A DNA stretch of 64,000 nucleotides from JAEUHO01 sp046350655 (GCA_046350655.1 JAXMAB010000007.1:1-64000); one strand, 5' to 3'. Positions 41,404 to 49,529 are shown, numbered from the stretch's first letter. Notes: a model not told the origin generated them from the letters alone. Numbers and translations: made by a program.

Positions 41404-41654
41404 CCGCATCCGGAACACCAACCGCGTCGGACACTCCCGCATCCGGATCGATGTTGACTTCCGCGCCCGGCGCGCCCCGCGTTCCCGCGGGGCGTGGAGC
41501 GCCGCGGGAATAGTCTCCCGGTTCGGGCACAATTTTGGGGACTAACCCCGCGCGGCTTGTTACGGCATGGGGCGGGTAGTCGCCCTTCCCCGAGTTAGAC
41601 GCGACGCCCGGCCGGTCCAAGGCCGGGCGCCGCTAGCCACGAGGTCAGCGTCAC
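41404..41654. other. intergenic region before the element's main gene block
   Basis: No gene seen. A hairpin CGCCCGGCC-GGTCCAA-GGCCGGGCG lies at 41605-41629, and a short AT-rich spot (CACAATTTTGGGGAC) near 41529. The promoter of the following operon is probably here, but I cannot point to hexamers with confidence. Confidence 0.4.
41605..41629. terminator. 9-bp GC hairpin, possible terminator
   Basis: CGCCCGGCC and GGCCGGGCG pair perfectly around a 7-base loop, 26 bp before the next gene. No T-tract. It could equally be a 5' leader structure of the gene at 41655. Confidence 0.35.
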
Positions 41655-42590
41655 ATGAACCCCGAGACGTCCCGAGAGCCTAGCACGGCCCCCGCCGATG
41701 CCTCGAAGCCGTCGGCGTCGGACCTCGAGGCGCGGTTGGAGAAGGTGGCACTCGAGGCGGCCAGCGATCTCGCCGCCGTCCCGTTCGCGAACGTCGAGGA
41801 GCGCCGCCGCGCCGTTTACGACAAGGTCGCAAGCATGCTGCACGAGGGCATCTGCACCGCGGACGAGTACTACAGCGACGCCGCGGAGATTGTCGGCAAG
41901 CTCGTATGTAAGCTCATCCCCGAGCGCGGAGCCGCCGACAAGCGCGCGAGCGCGGCACGGACACCGAAGCGACAGCGCGCCACGAAGCCGGCGAAGGCCT
42001 CGGGCGCCGATGCCGACGGGGATTCCGCGAAGGGCGACGATCCGCCATCAGGCGACGTCCCACCAGTAGGCGACGACGGCCCCCGATCAGCTGCACCGCG
42101 CCTCGACGTCGAGGCGCTCGTCGCGGCGGCAGTCGAGCGCGCCGTCGTGCCGCTCGTCGACGAGAACCGGCGTCTTCGCGAACGGCTCGACGCGCTCGAG
42201 GCCGCGGCAGCTGCGGCGCGCCCGCCTGACGGGCGGATCCTCCGCGCCCGATCGCACTCGCCCGACTTTGCGTCGGTCCGGTGGGACGGGCAGACGTTCG
42301 CGTTCACGCCGCTGCAGGCGGCCGTGGTCGCGGTCCTCTGGCGGGCCTGGGAAGCCGGGACGCCCGCGCTCCGGGCGGAGTCGATCGGCGAGCGGGCCGG
42401 ATCCGCGGCCGACCGGTTCCGCCTGGATCTCCTCTTCCGGGGGCACGCCGCCCTCGGAACGCTGATCGTCCGGGCCGGCAAGGGCCTGTGGTCGATCGGC
42501 GAGGATCCGGCCGCCGCCGGGGCCGTTCCGCAAAAGCACCGTTGCGGCACCGTTGCCGCACCACGAGGTGTGGAGGGTAGGTGCGCATGA
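41655..42590 (+). CDS. hypothetical element protein with winged-helix-like C-terminus
   Basis: 311 residues. N-terminal helical region (LEARLEKVALEAASDLAAV, CTADEYYSDAAEIVGKLVCKLI), a charged low-complexity linker, a coiled-coil (VDENRRLRERLDALEAAAAAA). The compact C-terminal domain is SVRWDGQTFAFTPLQAAVVAVLWRAWEAGTPALRAESIGE, then LLFRGHAALGTLIVRAGKGLWSI, which reads like a winged helix. Oligomerisation through the coiled coil is inferred. It heads a run of overlapping genes; its stop overlaps the next ATG (ATGA). Family not recognised. Confidence 0.65.
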   Translation: MNPETSREPSTAPADASKPSASDLEARLEKVALEAASDLAAVPFANVEERRRAVYDKVASMLHEGICTADEYYSDAAEIVGKLVCKLIPERGAADKRASAARTPKRQRATKPAKASGADADGDSAKGDDPPSGDVPPVGDDGPRSAAPRLDVEALVAAAVERAVVPLVDENRRLRERLDALEAAAAAARPPDGRILRARSHSPDFASVRWDGQTFAFTPLQAAVVAVLWRAWEAGTPALRAESIGERAGSAADRFRLDLLFRGHAALGTLIVRAGKGLWSIGEDPAAAGAVPQKHRCGTVAAPRGVEGRCA

Positions 42591-42823
42591 GCACCGCACG
42601 CCCCCTCACCCTTCGACCGACCGCGCGCGCCGTCGGCGTCCCGGCGTCCTGGCTGGCCGAGGAAGCCAAGGCCGGCCGGATCCCCTGCCTCCAGATCGGG
42701 CGCCGCCGCCTCTTCAACGTCGTCGCGGTCCGCCGCGCGGTCCTGGAGCGCGCGGGAGAGCCCCCCCGCCTGCGCGCCCTGCAGGCGGCGGGCGGCCAGC
42801 CGTCCGGGGGGACGCCATCGTGA
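42587..42823 (+). CDS. excisionase/MerR-type small HTH protein
   Basis: 78 residues from ATG 42587. TARAVGVPASWLAEEAKAGRIPCLQIGRRRLFNVVAVRRAVLERA has the order of a HTH_17/excisionase domain: helix-turn-helix, then G-R-I-P...G-R-R and a second helix. Candidate excisionase or repressor of the element. Start and stop both overlap neighbours by four bases, indicating one transcript. Confidence 0.7.
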   Translation: MSTARPLTLRPTARAVGVPASWLAEEAKAGRIPCLQIGRRRLFNVVAVRRAVLERAGEPPRLRALQAAGGQPSGGTPS

Positions 42824-43050
42824 ACGTCGCCGCCCCCCTGCCGACCGTCCGAGGCCGCGCCCCGCGGTCGGCGCCCGCGACTGACGAGAACGCTCACGCC
42901 CAGCGGCCGTGGTCGGCGGCCGACCGCGACGCGGCGCACGCCGACCTCGCCCGCTGGACGGCGATGTTCGCGCCGCGACGGCCGCGCTGCTCGTGCGGAT
43001 GGGCGTTCGAGGACGAGTCGCTCCACCTCCACGTGGAGCCGGCGCGATGA
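42820..43050 (+). CDS. small hypothetical protein
   Basis: 76 residues from GTG 42820 (GTGA overlap with the previous stop). Contains QRPWSAADRDAAHADLARWTAMFAPRRPRCSCGWAFEDESLHLHVEPAR, a Cys-x-Cys and three histidines that could bind zinc. Unrecognised. Support comes from its exact fit between two overlapping genes. Confidence 0.5.
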   Translation: MNVAAPLPTVRGRAPRSAPATDENAHAQRPWSAADRDAAHADLARWTAMFAPRRPRCSCGWAFEDESLHLHVEPAR

Positions 43051-43319
43051 GCCCCGCCCCCGTCCCTCGCCGGCGACTGCGCGCCGACGTCATCGAGCCC
43101 GAGCGCGTCGGCGCCGGCGGGCCCGCGCCCGTGGCCACGACGCCGCTCGCGGTCGACCTCGAGGACGCCGCGAGGTTGATCGGCATGTCCGCGCGCTGGT
43201 TGCGCCGCGAGGCGGCCGAGGGCCGCGTCCCGTACGCGCGCCTCGGTCGCGCGCTCCGCTTCCGCGTCGCCGACCTTCGCGCGCTCGTCGACCGCCACGT
43301 GATCGGCGGAGCCGCGTGA
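43047..43319 (+). CDS. second excisionase-type HTH protein
   Basis: 90 residues from ATG 43047, overlapping the previous stop. Core: VDLEDAARLIGMSARWLRREAAEGRVPYARLGRALRFRVADLRALVDRHV, a textbook HTH_17 (excisionase-family) domain. A strong candidate for a recombination directionality factor or transcription regulator. It differs from the copy at 42587, so each may have its own role. Confidence 0.75.
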   Translation: MSPAPVPRRRLRADVIEPERVGAGGPAPVATTPLAVDLEDAARLIGMSARWLRREAAEGRVPYARLGRALRFRVADLRALVDRHVIGGAA

Positions 43320-43354
43320 CGCGTCCCGTGTCCCCCACCCGCAGGAGTTGAACG

Positions 43355-43858
43355 ATGGCAGTCGCCTGGATCCCGGAAGCGGAGTACTTCAGCACGACGT
43401 CGGCCGGGATCCCCGTCCCGATGCGCGCCGCGGCGATCGCCGCGAAGCTCGCGGCCGACGAGGACCTCGTCGGGCGACGGCTGCTCCTGGCGCGGCTCGT
43501 CGATGCGGTGCGCGGCGGGTTCCTCGCGCCGCTGCTCGCGGCGAAGGAGGACGTGTCGGCCGCGTTCCACGCGCTCGTCGAGGCGGTCGATGCGCTCCAC
43601 CCGGTCACGCCCGACTTCTCCGACTTCCCCGCGGTGGCCGCGACCGCGCGCGCGCTGCGCACGGCCGCCGCGGCGCCCGGCCGCGTCTACGGCCAGACGC
43701 AGCGCATGCAGATCGCCGTCGACCTGTGCGAGCTCGCCGGCGCGGACACCGAGGCGGCCGCGGCTGAGGCCGCGTACCGCTTCGCGCTGCACTGGTGCGG
43801 CGACGACCGCGGAAACCGAACGCTGCGCGGGTTCCTCCGCGAGCACCCCCTGGCCTAA
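43355..43858 (+). CDS. hypothetical element protein
   Basis: 167 residues. CAGGAG lies about nine bases before the ATG. All-helical appearance (MRAAAIAAKLAADEDLVGRRLLLARLVDAV, DVSAAFHALVEAVDAL, MQIAVDLCELAG, AAYRFALHWCGDDRGNRTLRGFL). No family recognised. It starts a new translation unit after a 35-bp gap and precedes the S49 peptidase by 15 bp. Confidence 0.6.
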   Translation: MAVAWIPEAEYFSTTSAGIPVPMRAAAIAAKLAADEDLVGRRLLLARLVDAVRGGFLAPLLAAKEDVSAAFHALVEAVDALHPVTPDFSDFPAVAATARALRTAAAAPGRVYGQTQRMQIAVDLCELAGADTEAAAAEAAYRFALHWCGDDRGNRTLRGFLREHPLA

Positions 43859-43873
43859 GCGAACGGAGCCCCG

Positions 43874-44809
43874 ATGTCCCCCTCCCCTCTCCTGCCCACC
43901 CGAGGCCTTCCCTCCGGCTACCTCGCCGCGGAGCCGACCCGCCTGCGGCAACTCATCGACGCCGCGCGCGCGGCCGGCTCGTTCGCCGGCACGAGTGAGC
44001 GGACGATGCTCCGCGTCGGCGCCGACGGCGTCGCCGTCGTCGTCCTCGACGGCCTCATGACGAAGAACGGCGGCTGGTTCGGCGCCTCGACGGCAGCGGT
44101 CCGTGCGCAGATTCGAGACGCCGCCGCACGCGACGACGTCCGGGCGATCGTCCTCAAGATCAGCTCGCCCGGCGGCTACGTGGACGGCACCGCGGACCTC
44201 GCGGCCGACGTCGCGGCGGCGGCGAAGCGGAAGCCCGTCGAGTGCTTCGTCGAGGACATCTGCGCGTCGGCCGCGTATTGGGTCGGTTCCCAGGCGTCGA
44301 AGGTCTGGGCGAACCCGACGGCGCTCGTCGGGTCGATCGGCGCGTTCCAGGTGGTGTGGGACGAGTCCGAGGCCTTCCGGCAGATGGGCGTGCGGGTCCA
44401 CGTGCTGTCGACGGGACCGCTCAAGGGCGCCGGCGAGCCGGGCACCGTCGTGACGGACGAGCAGCTCGCGGCAGAGCAGACGTTGGTCACTGACCTCTGC
44501 GCGCACTTCTTCGCGGCCGTCCGCGCAGGACGCAAGCTCACGCCGCGGCAGCTCGACGCGGTGACGTCGGGCGAGGTGTGGATCGCCTCGAAGGCGAAGG
44601 GCCTCGGCCTCATCGACGGGATCAAGACGCTCGACGACGTCGTGGCCGACCTCGCCGACTCGCCCGACCCGTCCGTGCGCCGGCGAGCGCTGCGGGCCCG
44701 CGTCCGCTTCGAGCTCGAGGCCGGCTCGATCGAGCCGCCGGCGGCGCCGACGCCGCTGCGCGATCGCGCGGCCCGCGCCATCGACGACGCGCGAGGTGCG
44801 ACCTCGTGA
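43874..44809 (+). CDS. S49-family peptidase (SppA/prohead-protease-like)
   Basis: 311 residues. The ClpP/crotonase fold of S49 enzymes is clear: VGADGVAVVVLDGLMTKNG, AIVLKISSPGGYVDGTADLAADV, FVEDICASAAYWVGSQASKVWANPTALVGSIG (nucleophile serine in ASAAYW), MGVRVHVLSTGPLKGAG (candidate lysine). ASKAKGLGLIDGIKTLDDVV closes the domain. No signal peptide or membrane anchor, unlike cellular SppA. In phages this family processes capsids, but no capsid gene is present. Its stop overlaps the next GTG. Confidence 0.85.
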   Translation: MSPSPLLPTRGLPSGYLAAEPTRLRQLIDAARAAGSFAGTSERTMLRVGADGVAVVVLDGLMTKNGGWFGASTAAVRAQIRDAAARDDVRAIVLKISSPGGYVDGTADLAADVAAAAKRKPVECFVEDICASAAYWVGSQASKVWANPTALVGSIGAFQVVWDESEAFRQMGVRVHVLSTGPLKGAGEPGTVVTDEQLAAEQTLVTDLCAHFFAAVRAGRKLTPRQLDAVTSGEVWIASKAKGLGLIDGIKTLDDVVADLADSPDPSVRRRALRARVRFELEAGSIEPPAAPTPLRDRAARAIDDARGATS

Positions 44810-45411
44810 CTGACGACGACGAGCCCCGCACCTTCGAGCAGATCCTGCGACGCGTGTCGTTGGAGCAGTATGCCGAATGCGCCACGCTCGCACGCGACCT
44901 TCGCGATGGTCGACTGCGGCCGACGCGCTCGCGCCCGGCGACGGCCGCGCAGGCGGCCTTCTACGCGATCGAGTACGCGAAGCGCCGCGGCTGGGAGCCG
45001 GCAGAGGACCTCGAAGCGCTGGCACGAACGGCCCCGTCAGAACTGACCGCAAGCTGGAGCCCGTCAACCGTGGGAACTGCAAGCATCGACCGGCGACTGT
45101 GGACGTGTCCGCAACGTCTGCACGTCGAGCAACTCCTTCGCGAAGCGGGGCACGTCTGGCCCGCCGACTCCGACGACGGTCCGATGTGCGGCGGCGAGTG
45201 CATCGCGCGGATCGCGGCGCACCTCAACGCTCGCCGCGGCGATCCGGCGGCCCTCGCGGACTCCACTGTCCTGGAGCAGCGGGCCGGGTGGTCGGGGCGT
45301 CCTGGCCTGCTCGTCGAGGTCCTGATCCGCGTGGGCTGGATCCACGTCGAGCAGGACGGCTCGCGACGGTGGGAATCGTTCGGTGTCGCATTCCACGGAG
45401 ACCACGCATGA
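44806..45411 (+). CDS. hypothetical element protein
   Basis: 201 residues from GTG 44806 (overlap with previous stop). Acidic start (VTDDDEPRTFEQILRRVSLEQYAECATLARDLRDG), then FYAIEYAKRRGWEPAEDLEALA, a middle with PQRLHVEQLLREAGHVWPADSDDG, MCGGECIARIAAHLNARRGD, and GRPGLLVEVLIRVGWIHVEQDG. Function unknown. Overlap with the next ATG (45408) ties it to the replication-like gene. Confidence 0.55.
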   Translation: MTDDDEPRTFEQILRRVSLEQYAECATLARDLRDGRLRPTRSRPATAAQAAFYAIEYAKRRGWEPAEDLEALARTAPSELTASWSPSTVGTASIDRRLWTCPQRLHVEQLLREAGHVWPADSDDGPMCGGECIARIAAHLNARRGDPAALADSTVLEQRAGWSGRPGLLVEVLIRVGWIHVEQDGSRRWESFGVAFHGDHA

Positions 45412-46676
45412 GCCCCCCGCGCAGATCCCCCGCCCTCCGATACCGCCGTGTCGCGATCCGGACCTGGAGCGATCCGTGGTTCCGCCAGCTCGGCCCGATG
45501 CAACCGAGCGGTCGGGCGCTCTGGCTCTGCCTCGCGACGGGCCCCACCACGACGTCGGTCCCCGGCCTGTCGCTCTGCGGCATCGGCGCGCTCGCCGACG
45601 TCGTCGAGTGGCCGTCCGACGTCACGGACCGGATCCTGCGCGAGCTCGAGGCCGCCGGCGCGGCGCTCGTGGATCGCAACGCGCGGATCGTGTTCCTCCC
45701 CCACGCGCTCGAGGCGAACCGGCCCGAGTCCCTGAACGTGGTGAAGGCTTGGGCCGCGGCGCTGACGGAGGTCCCCGAGTCCGCGGTCCGTGACGAGGTG
45801 GTCGCCCGGGTGCGATCGATCGTCGCCGAGCTCGGCCCCGAGTGGGTCGACGCGTTCGAAGGGAACGCGCCGCCCGGCAGCGGGCCCCGCGGGGACGGCG
45901 GTGGACCGCCCACCCCCGGCGAGCCCGCGTCGAGGGCCCCCGCGAAGCCCTCCCGCAAGGCATCCGACAAGGCTTCCCCGAAGGCATCCGACAAGCCTTC
46001 CGCTTCGCATCCCGCAAGCCTTCCGCTTGGCAACGCGGAAGGCTTCGGCTTCGCATCCGACAAGGCTAAGGCTTCGCATCCCGTGTCAGGAGCAGGAGCA
46101 GGAGCAGGAGCAGTGGTGGTGGTGCACGCGCCCGGGGGTGGCGGGGCTCCCGCGGGCTCGCCCGGAACCACCACCACCACCGCTCCGCCCTCGCTCCCGC
46201 AGAGCCCGGACCCGGACGGGGCCGACCCCGTCGAGACGTTGGCCGCCGCCCTCCACGCGAAGGCCGGCCGAACACGGGCGGCGTGCGACACCGCGGCGGC
46301 CGAGCTGCTCGCGGCCGTCGGCGGCGACCTCGGCTGGTGCGTCGCCCACGTGCTGCGGTTCCCACCCGCCCTCGAGGCGGACGTCTTCGAGTGGAAGCGC
46401 GCGGCGCTCGCCGCGTGGCGTGCCGAGACGACCGATGCCGCATCGAACGCGGGCACGCCGCAGGAGCCGCGCCGGGCAAGCGCGAAGGACCGCGAGACGA
46501 TCGGGCGGCACCTCGATCAGGCTGCCGGCAACCTGAAGACCGGGCGCGTCGTGACGGCGCGCGTCTGGCTGAGCGAAGCCGAGAAGCTTGCGAGCACGAC
46601 CGATGCCGACCTCGACGAGATCGGGCGCGCGCGCGGCATCGACGTCGAGGACCTGCAGCGGCGGTGCGGCGCGTGA
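45408..46676 (+). CDS. replication-initiator-like protein carrying internal iterons
   Basis: 422 residues from ATG 45408. The N-terminal ~150 residues resemble winged-helix phage replication proteins: RTWSDPWFRQLGPMQPSGRALWLCLATGPTTTSVPGLSLCG, a wing-like stretch, ARIVFLPHALEANRPESLNVVKAW. A low-complexity linker (Lys/Ala/Ser/Pro, then GAGAGAGAVVVV) spans residues ~165-270. A helical C-terminal domain follows (AAALHAKAGRTRAACDTAAAELL, WKRAALAAWRAET, LSEAEKLASTTDADLDEIGRARGI). The linker DNA holds six phased repeats, the layout of lambda O, where origin iterons lie inside the initiator gene. No helicase motif is visible. Assignment rests on the N-terminal pattern and the iterons. Confidence 0.65.
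   Translation: MSPPRRSPALRYRRVAIRTWSDPWFRQLGPMQPSGRALWLCLATGPTTTSVPGLSLCGIGALADVVEWPSDVTDRILRELEAAGAALVDRNARIVFLPHALEANRPESLNVVKAWAAALTEVPESAVRDEVVARVRSIVAELGPEWVDAFEGNAPPGSGPRGDGGGPPTPGEPASRAPAKPSRKASDKASPKASDKPSASHPASLPLGNAEGFGFASDKAKASHPVSGAGAGAGAVVVVHAPGGGGAPAGSPGTTTTTAPPSLPQSPDPDGADPVETLAAALHAKAGRTRAACDTAAAELLAAVGGDLGWCVAHVLRFPPALEADVFEWKRAALAAWRAETTDAASNAGTPQEPRRASAKDRETIGRHLDQAAGNLKTGRVVTARVWLSEAEKLASTTDADLDEIGRARGIDVEDLQRRCGA
45957..46083 (+). repeat. iteron-like array, ~23-bp phased, candidate origin
   Basis: Repeats of GCATCC-(G/C)-(A/G)-CAAG-(G/C)-CTT. The GCATCC core begins at 45960, 45984, 46007, 46053 and 46076, with a decayed copy where one is expected near 46030 (GCAACGCGG). 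Steps are 24, 23, 46 (2 x 23) and 23 bases. Steps of 23 change reading frame (ASDKA in copies 1, 2 and 4 but SHPASL or SHP in 3 and 5), so conservation is at the DNA level. Confidence 0.75.
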
Positions 46677-47998
46677 GCCCCGCCGACGCCCGCGCGCGGA
46701 CGCACCCGCCCGGCACCCCGGGGGCACACCCCCCCCGGGGGGGAGGGGGAGGGGTCCGTCTCTCCGGCCAGGGGCCTGAGAGCGGGCGCGCCCCCGCGCG
46801 CAAATCACCACGGGTTTCGACGGTGCCGGGGGTACCCCCCCGGGCGGAACCCGTCCCGGCCGGCCCCGTCGAGCCTCCGTCCGCGCCCGTCCCGCGGCCC
46901 GAGGTGGCCGCCCCGGGCGCGCCCGTGGCCGCCACGGCGCGCGGCGGCGCGGCCGTCGCCCCTCGAGCCACCACGCCCGTCTCGCGGCGCTGTGAGGCCT
47001 GCGGCGTCGAGCTGCCGCCCCGCGGCGCGCGCCGCCCGCTCGGGCGCCTGTGCAGTGCGCGGTGCCGCCACCGGATCCGCGCCACCACCCCGCGCACGTG
47101 CCCGCGCTGCGGCGGGCCTCGCGCTGTCGTTCGCGTCGGCCTCGGCAAGTTCTGCTCCGACGCGTGCCGCGTGGCCGCCGACCTCGAGCGGCGCCGCATC
47201 CGCGCGGGCGCCCGCACGCGAGCGTCCGCCGCTCCCGCTCCCCTCCATGCTGCGCGCCACGTCCGGCGCGCGGCATCCCCCGTCACGAAAGGAACCCGTC
47301 CCTTGAAGACCAAGACCCCCACCCTCACCGCGAGGCCCGGCCCCGCGCGCAAGCCCTGTCCCGACTGGATCGTGGATGGCGGCTTCGTCTCGATCGCCGC
47401 GGCCTGGGCCTCGACGCGCGAGCCGGTGTTCCTCGCGATGATGCTCGACGAGGCCGGCTCGACGCTCGACGCCCGTCTCGCGGTCGCGAAGGCCATCCGC
47501 ACGGCGTACAGCGCCTCGCCCCTCGCCCGTGCGGAGAACCCCGCCGCGCCGATCCGCGCGCGCGTCGAGGCGCTCGTCGCCGAGGTGCTCGACGCCGCGA
47601 CGCCGGCGATCGACCAGGCTGTGCGCAACCTCGAGGCGGCCGAGGCGCTCGCGCGCGACTTCGCCGACCACCCGCCGCGCGACGTCGAAGCGTGGCTCGA
47701 GCGGCGGACGCGCGAGGCGCCCGACGGCATGACGACGACGGACCCCGACGCGTCCGAGACGTTCACGCGCTGGGTGTGGGGGCTCGACGCTGCGGCGGCG
47801 CCGCTCCTGGCGGTCGCGAAGGGCGCGCGCGCCGGCGTCGTCGAGATGCTCAACGTCATGGTCACGCAGCTGCGGCTCGGCACCGGCCTGCGGTCGGCGC
47901 TCGCCGACCGGATCCGCGAGGTGCTCCCCACGCCGCCGGCGGGCTTCGCGGAGCCGCCGGCGCCGGTCACGTGGGACGGCAAGGGCGGTGGCCGATGA
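46673..47998 (+). CDS. zinc-finger-containing element protein, start uncertain
   Basis: Open from GTG 46673 (overlap with previous stop) to 47998, 441 residues. After a Pro/Gly-rich stretch come two treble-clef-like zinc knuckles: RRCEACGVELPPRGARRPLGRLCSARCRHRIR and RTCPRCGGPRAVVRVGLGKFCSDACRVAADLERRR. The second half is helical (CPDWIVDGGFVSIAAAWASTREPVFLAMML, ARVEALVAEVLDAATPAIDQAVRNLEAAEALARDF). A TTG at 47303 preceded by GAAAGGA could start the second half as a separate 231-residue protein, but the frame is continuous. Function unknown; DNA or RNA binding inferred for the fingers. Confidence 0.55.
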   Translation: MSPADARARTHPPGTPGAHPPRGGGGGVRLSGQGPESGRAPARKSPRVSTVPGVPPRAEPVPAGPVEPPSAPVPRPEVAAPGAPVAATARGGAAVAPRATTPVSRRCEACGVELPPRGARRPLGRLCSARCRHRIRATTPRTCPRCGGPRAVVRVGLGKFCSDACRVAADLERRRIRAGARTRASAAPAPLHAARHVRRAASPVTKGTRPLKTKTPTLTARPGPARKPCPDWIVDGGFVSIAAAWASTREPVFLAMMLDEAGSTLDARLAVAKAIRTAYSASPLARAENPAAPIRARVEALVAEVLDAATPAIDQAVRNLEAAEALARDFADHPPRDVEAWLERRTREAPDGMTTTDPDASETFTRWVWGLDAAAAPLLAVAKGARAGVVEMLNVMVTQLRLGTGLRSALADRIREVLPTPPAGFAEPPAPVTWDGKGGGR

Positions 47999-48645
47999 AG
48001 CTCCTGCCGCTGCCCGATCGGCTGCTGCGCGTGCGCACGGCCGACGACGCGTGGTCGACGTCGACGCATCCGAGCGACTTGCTCGAGCTCGTCGGCGCCC
48101 TCGTCGACGAGAAGCCCGAGAGCCGGGAGGACGCGGCCGAGGTCGCGGCGATCGCCGCGGCCGGCGACCGGCTCCGCCGCGAGGTGGCCCGCGCGGGCCT
48201 CGCGGTCTTCGAGCGCCGCGTCGTGCCCCATCTCGGCGGCCGCGATGGCGGGCCCTCGAGGCTCGGGTGGTTCGCGACAACGATCCGCACCGGCGTCGTG
48301 AAGCTGCGCGCCGCGCTCGCGGCGACGCCGCTCGACGTCGCCGCGGTGCACGAGGTCGAGGCGCTCGGCGAGGGCGTGCGCGCGGACCGAGGCGCGCGAC
48401 GGACGATGGCCGCGCTGACGTGGATGCAGTCGACGGCCGCCGTCGACGCACTGTCGAAGATCGCGAGCATCGCGATCGCGCCGCGCGGCCGGCTCTCGGC
48501 GCTCGGCATGCAGCTCGTGCGCGAGGTCCGCGGCGCGCACGACGACCGCCTCGCGCTCAACGACGTGTGCCGCGAGTTCGCCGACGCGCTGCGCGAGTGC
48601 GTCACCATCGATCTCGCCCGCTTCGACGAGAACGACTTCGAGTAG
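47995..48645 (+). CDS. hypothetical element protein
   Basis: 216 residues from ATG 47995, overlapping the previous stop (ATGA). Mostly helical: PSDLLELVGALVDEKPESREDAAEVAAIAAAGDRLRREVARAGLAVFERRV, LGWFATTIRTGVVKLRAALAA, MAALTWMQSTAAVDALSKIASI, and an acidic end (DLARFDENDFE). No family recognised. Last gene of the overlapping run that begins at 43874. Confidence 0.6.
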   Translation: MKLLPLPDRLLRVRTADDAWSTSTHPSDLLELVGALVDEKPESREDAAEVAAIAAAGDRLRREVARAGLAVFERRVVPHLGGRDGGPSRLGWFATTIRTGVVKLRAALAATPLDVAAVHEVEALGEGVRADRGARRTMAALTWMQSTAAVDALSKIASIAIAPRGRLSALGMQLVREVRGAHDDRLALNDVCREFADALRECVTIDLARFDENDFE

Positions 48646-48667
48646 CCGTCCGGATCCCGCCCCCGCC

Positions 48668-49126
48668 ATGCGACGCCCGTCCCCCCGTCCCGCTGCTCGG
48701 TCCGCCGCGGCCGCCGTCCTCGACGGCGGCGGCGGCGCCGCGACGGGGCCGGGCCCGCCGGCGGGCCTGGGAGGGGTCGCGGCCGTCCGGACGGCTCCGA
48801 GGTCGGCGGAGGGCTCCCGGGCCGCCTGGGAGGCCTCCGAGCGGCCTGGGATGGTCGCCCTGGGGCTGGCCGCGGTCCGCGAGCGGGCCCGGCACCTCGG
48901 CTGGCTCGACGGCCGGGACGGCCGGCAGGGACGAAGGGCCCTGTCCGACGTCCCGCGGCACCTCTTCGCGGAGTGGCTCGCGGGGTGGGCGGCGGGGTGG
49001 GCCCGCCGGGTTCGCGACGTCGGGGGAGGTCCCCCCGCGCCGACGGTCAGGGCCCCGCGGGGCCCCGCGAGGGGGCGCCCGTGCGGCGTGACGCTCGCGA
49101 AGCGGATCCGGCGTCCCGCCGCTTGA
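48668..49126 (+). CDS. doubtful small protein
   Basis: 152 residues. The part ALGLAAVRERARHLGWLDGRDGRQGRRALSDVPRHLFAEWLAGWAAGWARRV has the A..G..DG...Y..GW..G pattern of small phage or ribosome-modulation-like proteins, so a real gene of some 60-150 residues is plausible. A start at GTG or ATG nearer 48850 may be correct, because the first half is Gly/Ala/Pro composition without features. No Shine-Dalgarno at 48668. Confidence 0.4.
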   Translation: MRRPSPRPAARSAAAAVLDGGGGAATGPGPPAGLGGVAAVRTAPRSAEGSRAAWEASERPGMVALGLAAVRERARHLGWLDGRDGRQGRRALSDVPRHLFAEWLAGWAAGWARRVRDVGGGPPAPTVRAPRGPARGRPCGVTLAKRIRRPAA

Positions 49127-49159
49127 CTACGGTCACGACGGATTGCGCCGCTTGTAGTC
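49123..49159. promoter_or_regulatory. candidate operator upstream of the ribbon-helix-helix gene
   Basis: TTGACTAC at 49123-49130 and TTGTAGTC at 49152-49159 place GACTAC and GTAGTC as inverted half-sites in an AT-richer stretch 49-85 bp before the ATG. The same hexamers recur on the other side of the gene (ACTGTAGTC near 49445, TTGACTAC at 49466). Confidence 0.45.
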
Positions 49160-49207
49160 TCGACGGTCCCCCCGGGGGTATCGTTGTTCCGAACACCAGG
49201 AGGTCAC

Positions 49208-49417
49208 ATGGCAGCCGACTTGAAGCCCACCAGCGTCCGTCTGGATCCCGCGGATCTCGAACGACTCGAGGCGATCCGCGAGGCGATGGCCGCGGCGTCC
49301 GGGCTGGACGCGGTGAGCGGCGTCACGAAGCATCAGGTCCTCGTCGCGGCCGTCCGGGCCGGCTTCGAGGTCCTCGAGCGGAAGCTTGGAGTCAAGCCGA
49401 AACGAGGTCGCTCGTAA
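49208..49417 (+). CDS. ribbon-helix-helix regulator
   Basis: 69 residues from ATG 49208; AGGAGG lies four bases upstream, the best ribosome-binding site in the element. LKPTSVRLDPADLERLEAIREAMAAASGLDAVSGVTKHQVLVAAVRAGFEVLERKLG has the beta strand (TSVRLD) and two helices of a CopG/Arc-type repressor. It is flanked on both sides by shared half-sites, so autoregulation and control of the downstream integrase genes are likely. It may set the lysogeny-like state of the element. Confidence 0.75.
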   Translation: MAADLKPTSVRLDPADLERLEAIREAMAAASGLDAVSGVTKHQVLVAAVRAGFEVLERKLGVKPKRGRS

Positions 49418-49431
49418 CGGTTCAACTTGCT

Positions 49432-49473
49432 TACAGTCTTGACAACTGTAGTCACGTTCCTATCCTTGACTAC
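49432..49473 (+). promoter_or_regulatory. integrase-operon promoter overlapped by a palindromic operator
   Basis: TTGACA (49439-49444), 16 bases, TATCCT (49461-49466) is the best sigma70-type promoter in the element. The palindrome TACAGT-CTTGACA-ACTGTA (49432-49450) covers the -35, and TTGACTAC (49466-49473) follows the -10. A regulator bound here would block transcription of the genes at 49530 and 50192. Confidence 0.6.
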
Positions 49474-49529
49474 GTAGCGGGTCGGATCCGCCGGATTCCC
49501 CGGCGGACGGCCCGCGCGTGGGGGCAGGG

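Noticed and set aside
43874..44809. Cellular signal peptide peptidase SppA
   Set aside because: No membrane anchor, single S49 domain, and placement inside a mobile element point to a phage-type S49 protease.
46084..46115. GGAGCA hexamer run after the iterons
   Set aside because: In frame (Gly-Ala codons) and continuous with the protein linker; a simple coding microsatellite, not part of the 23-bp array.
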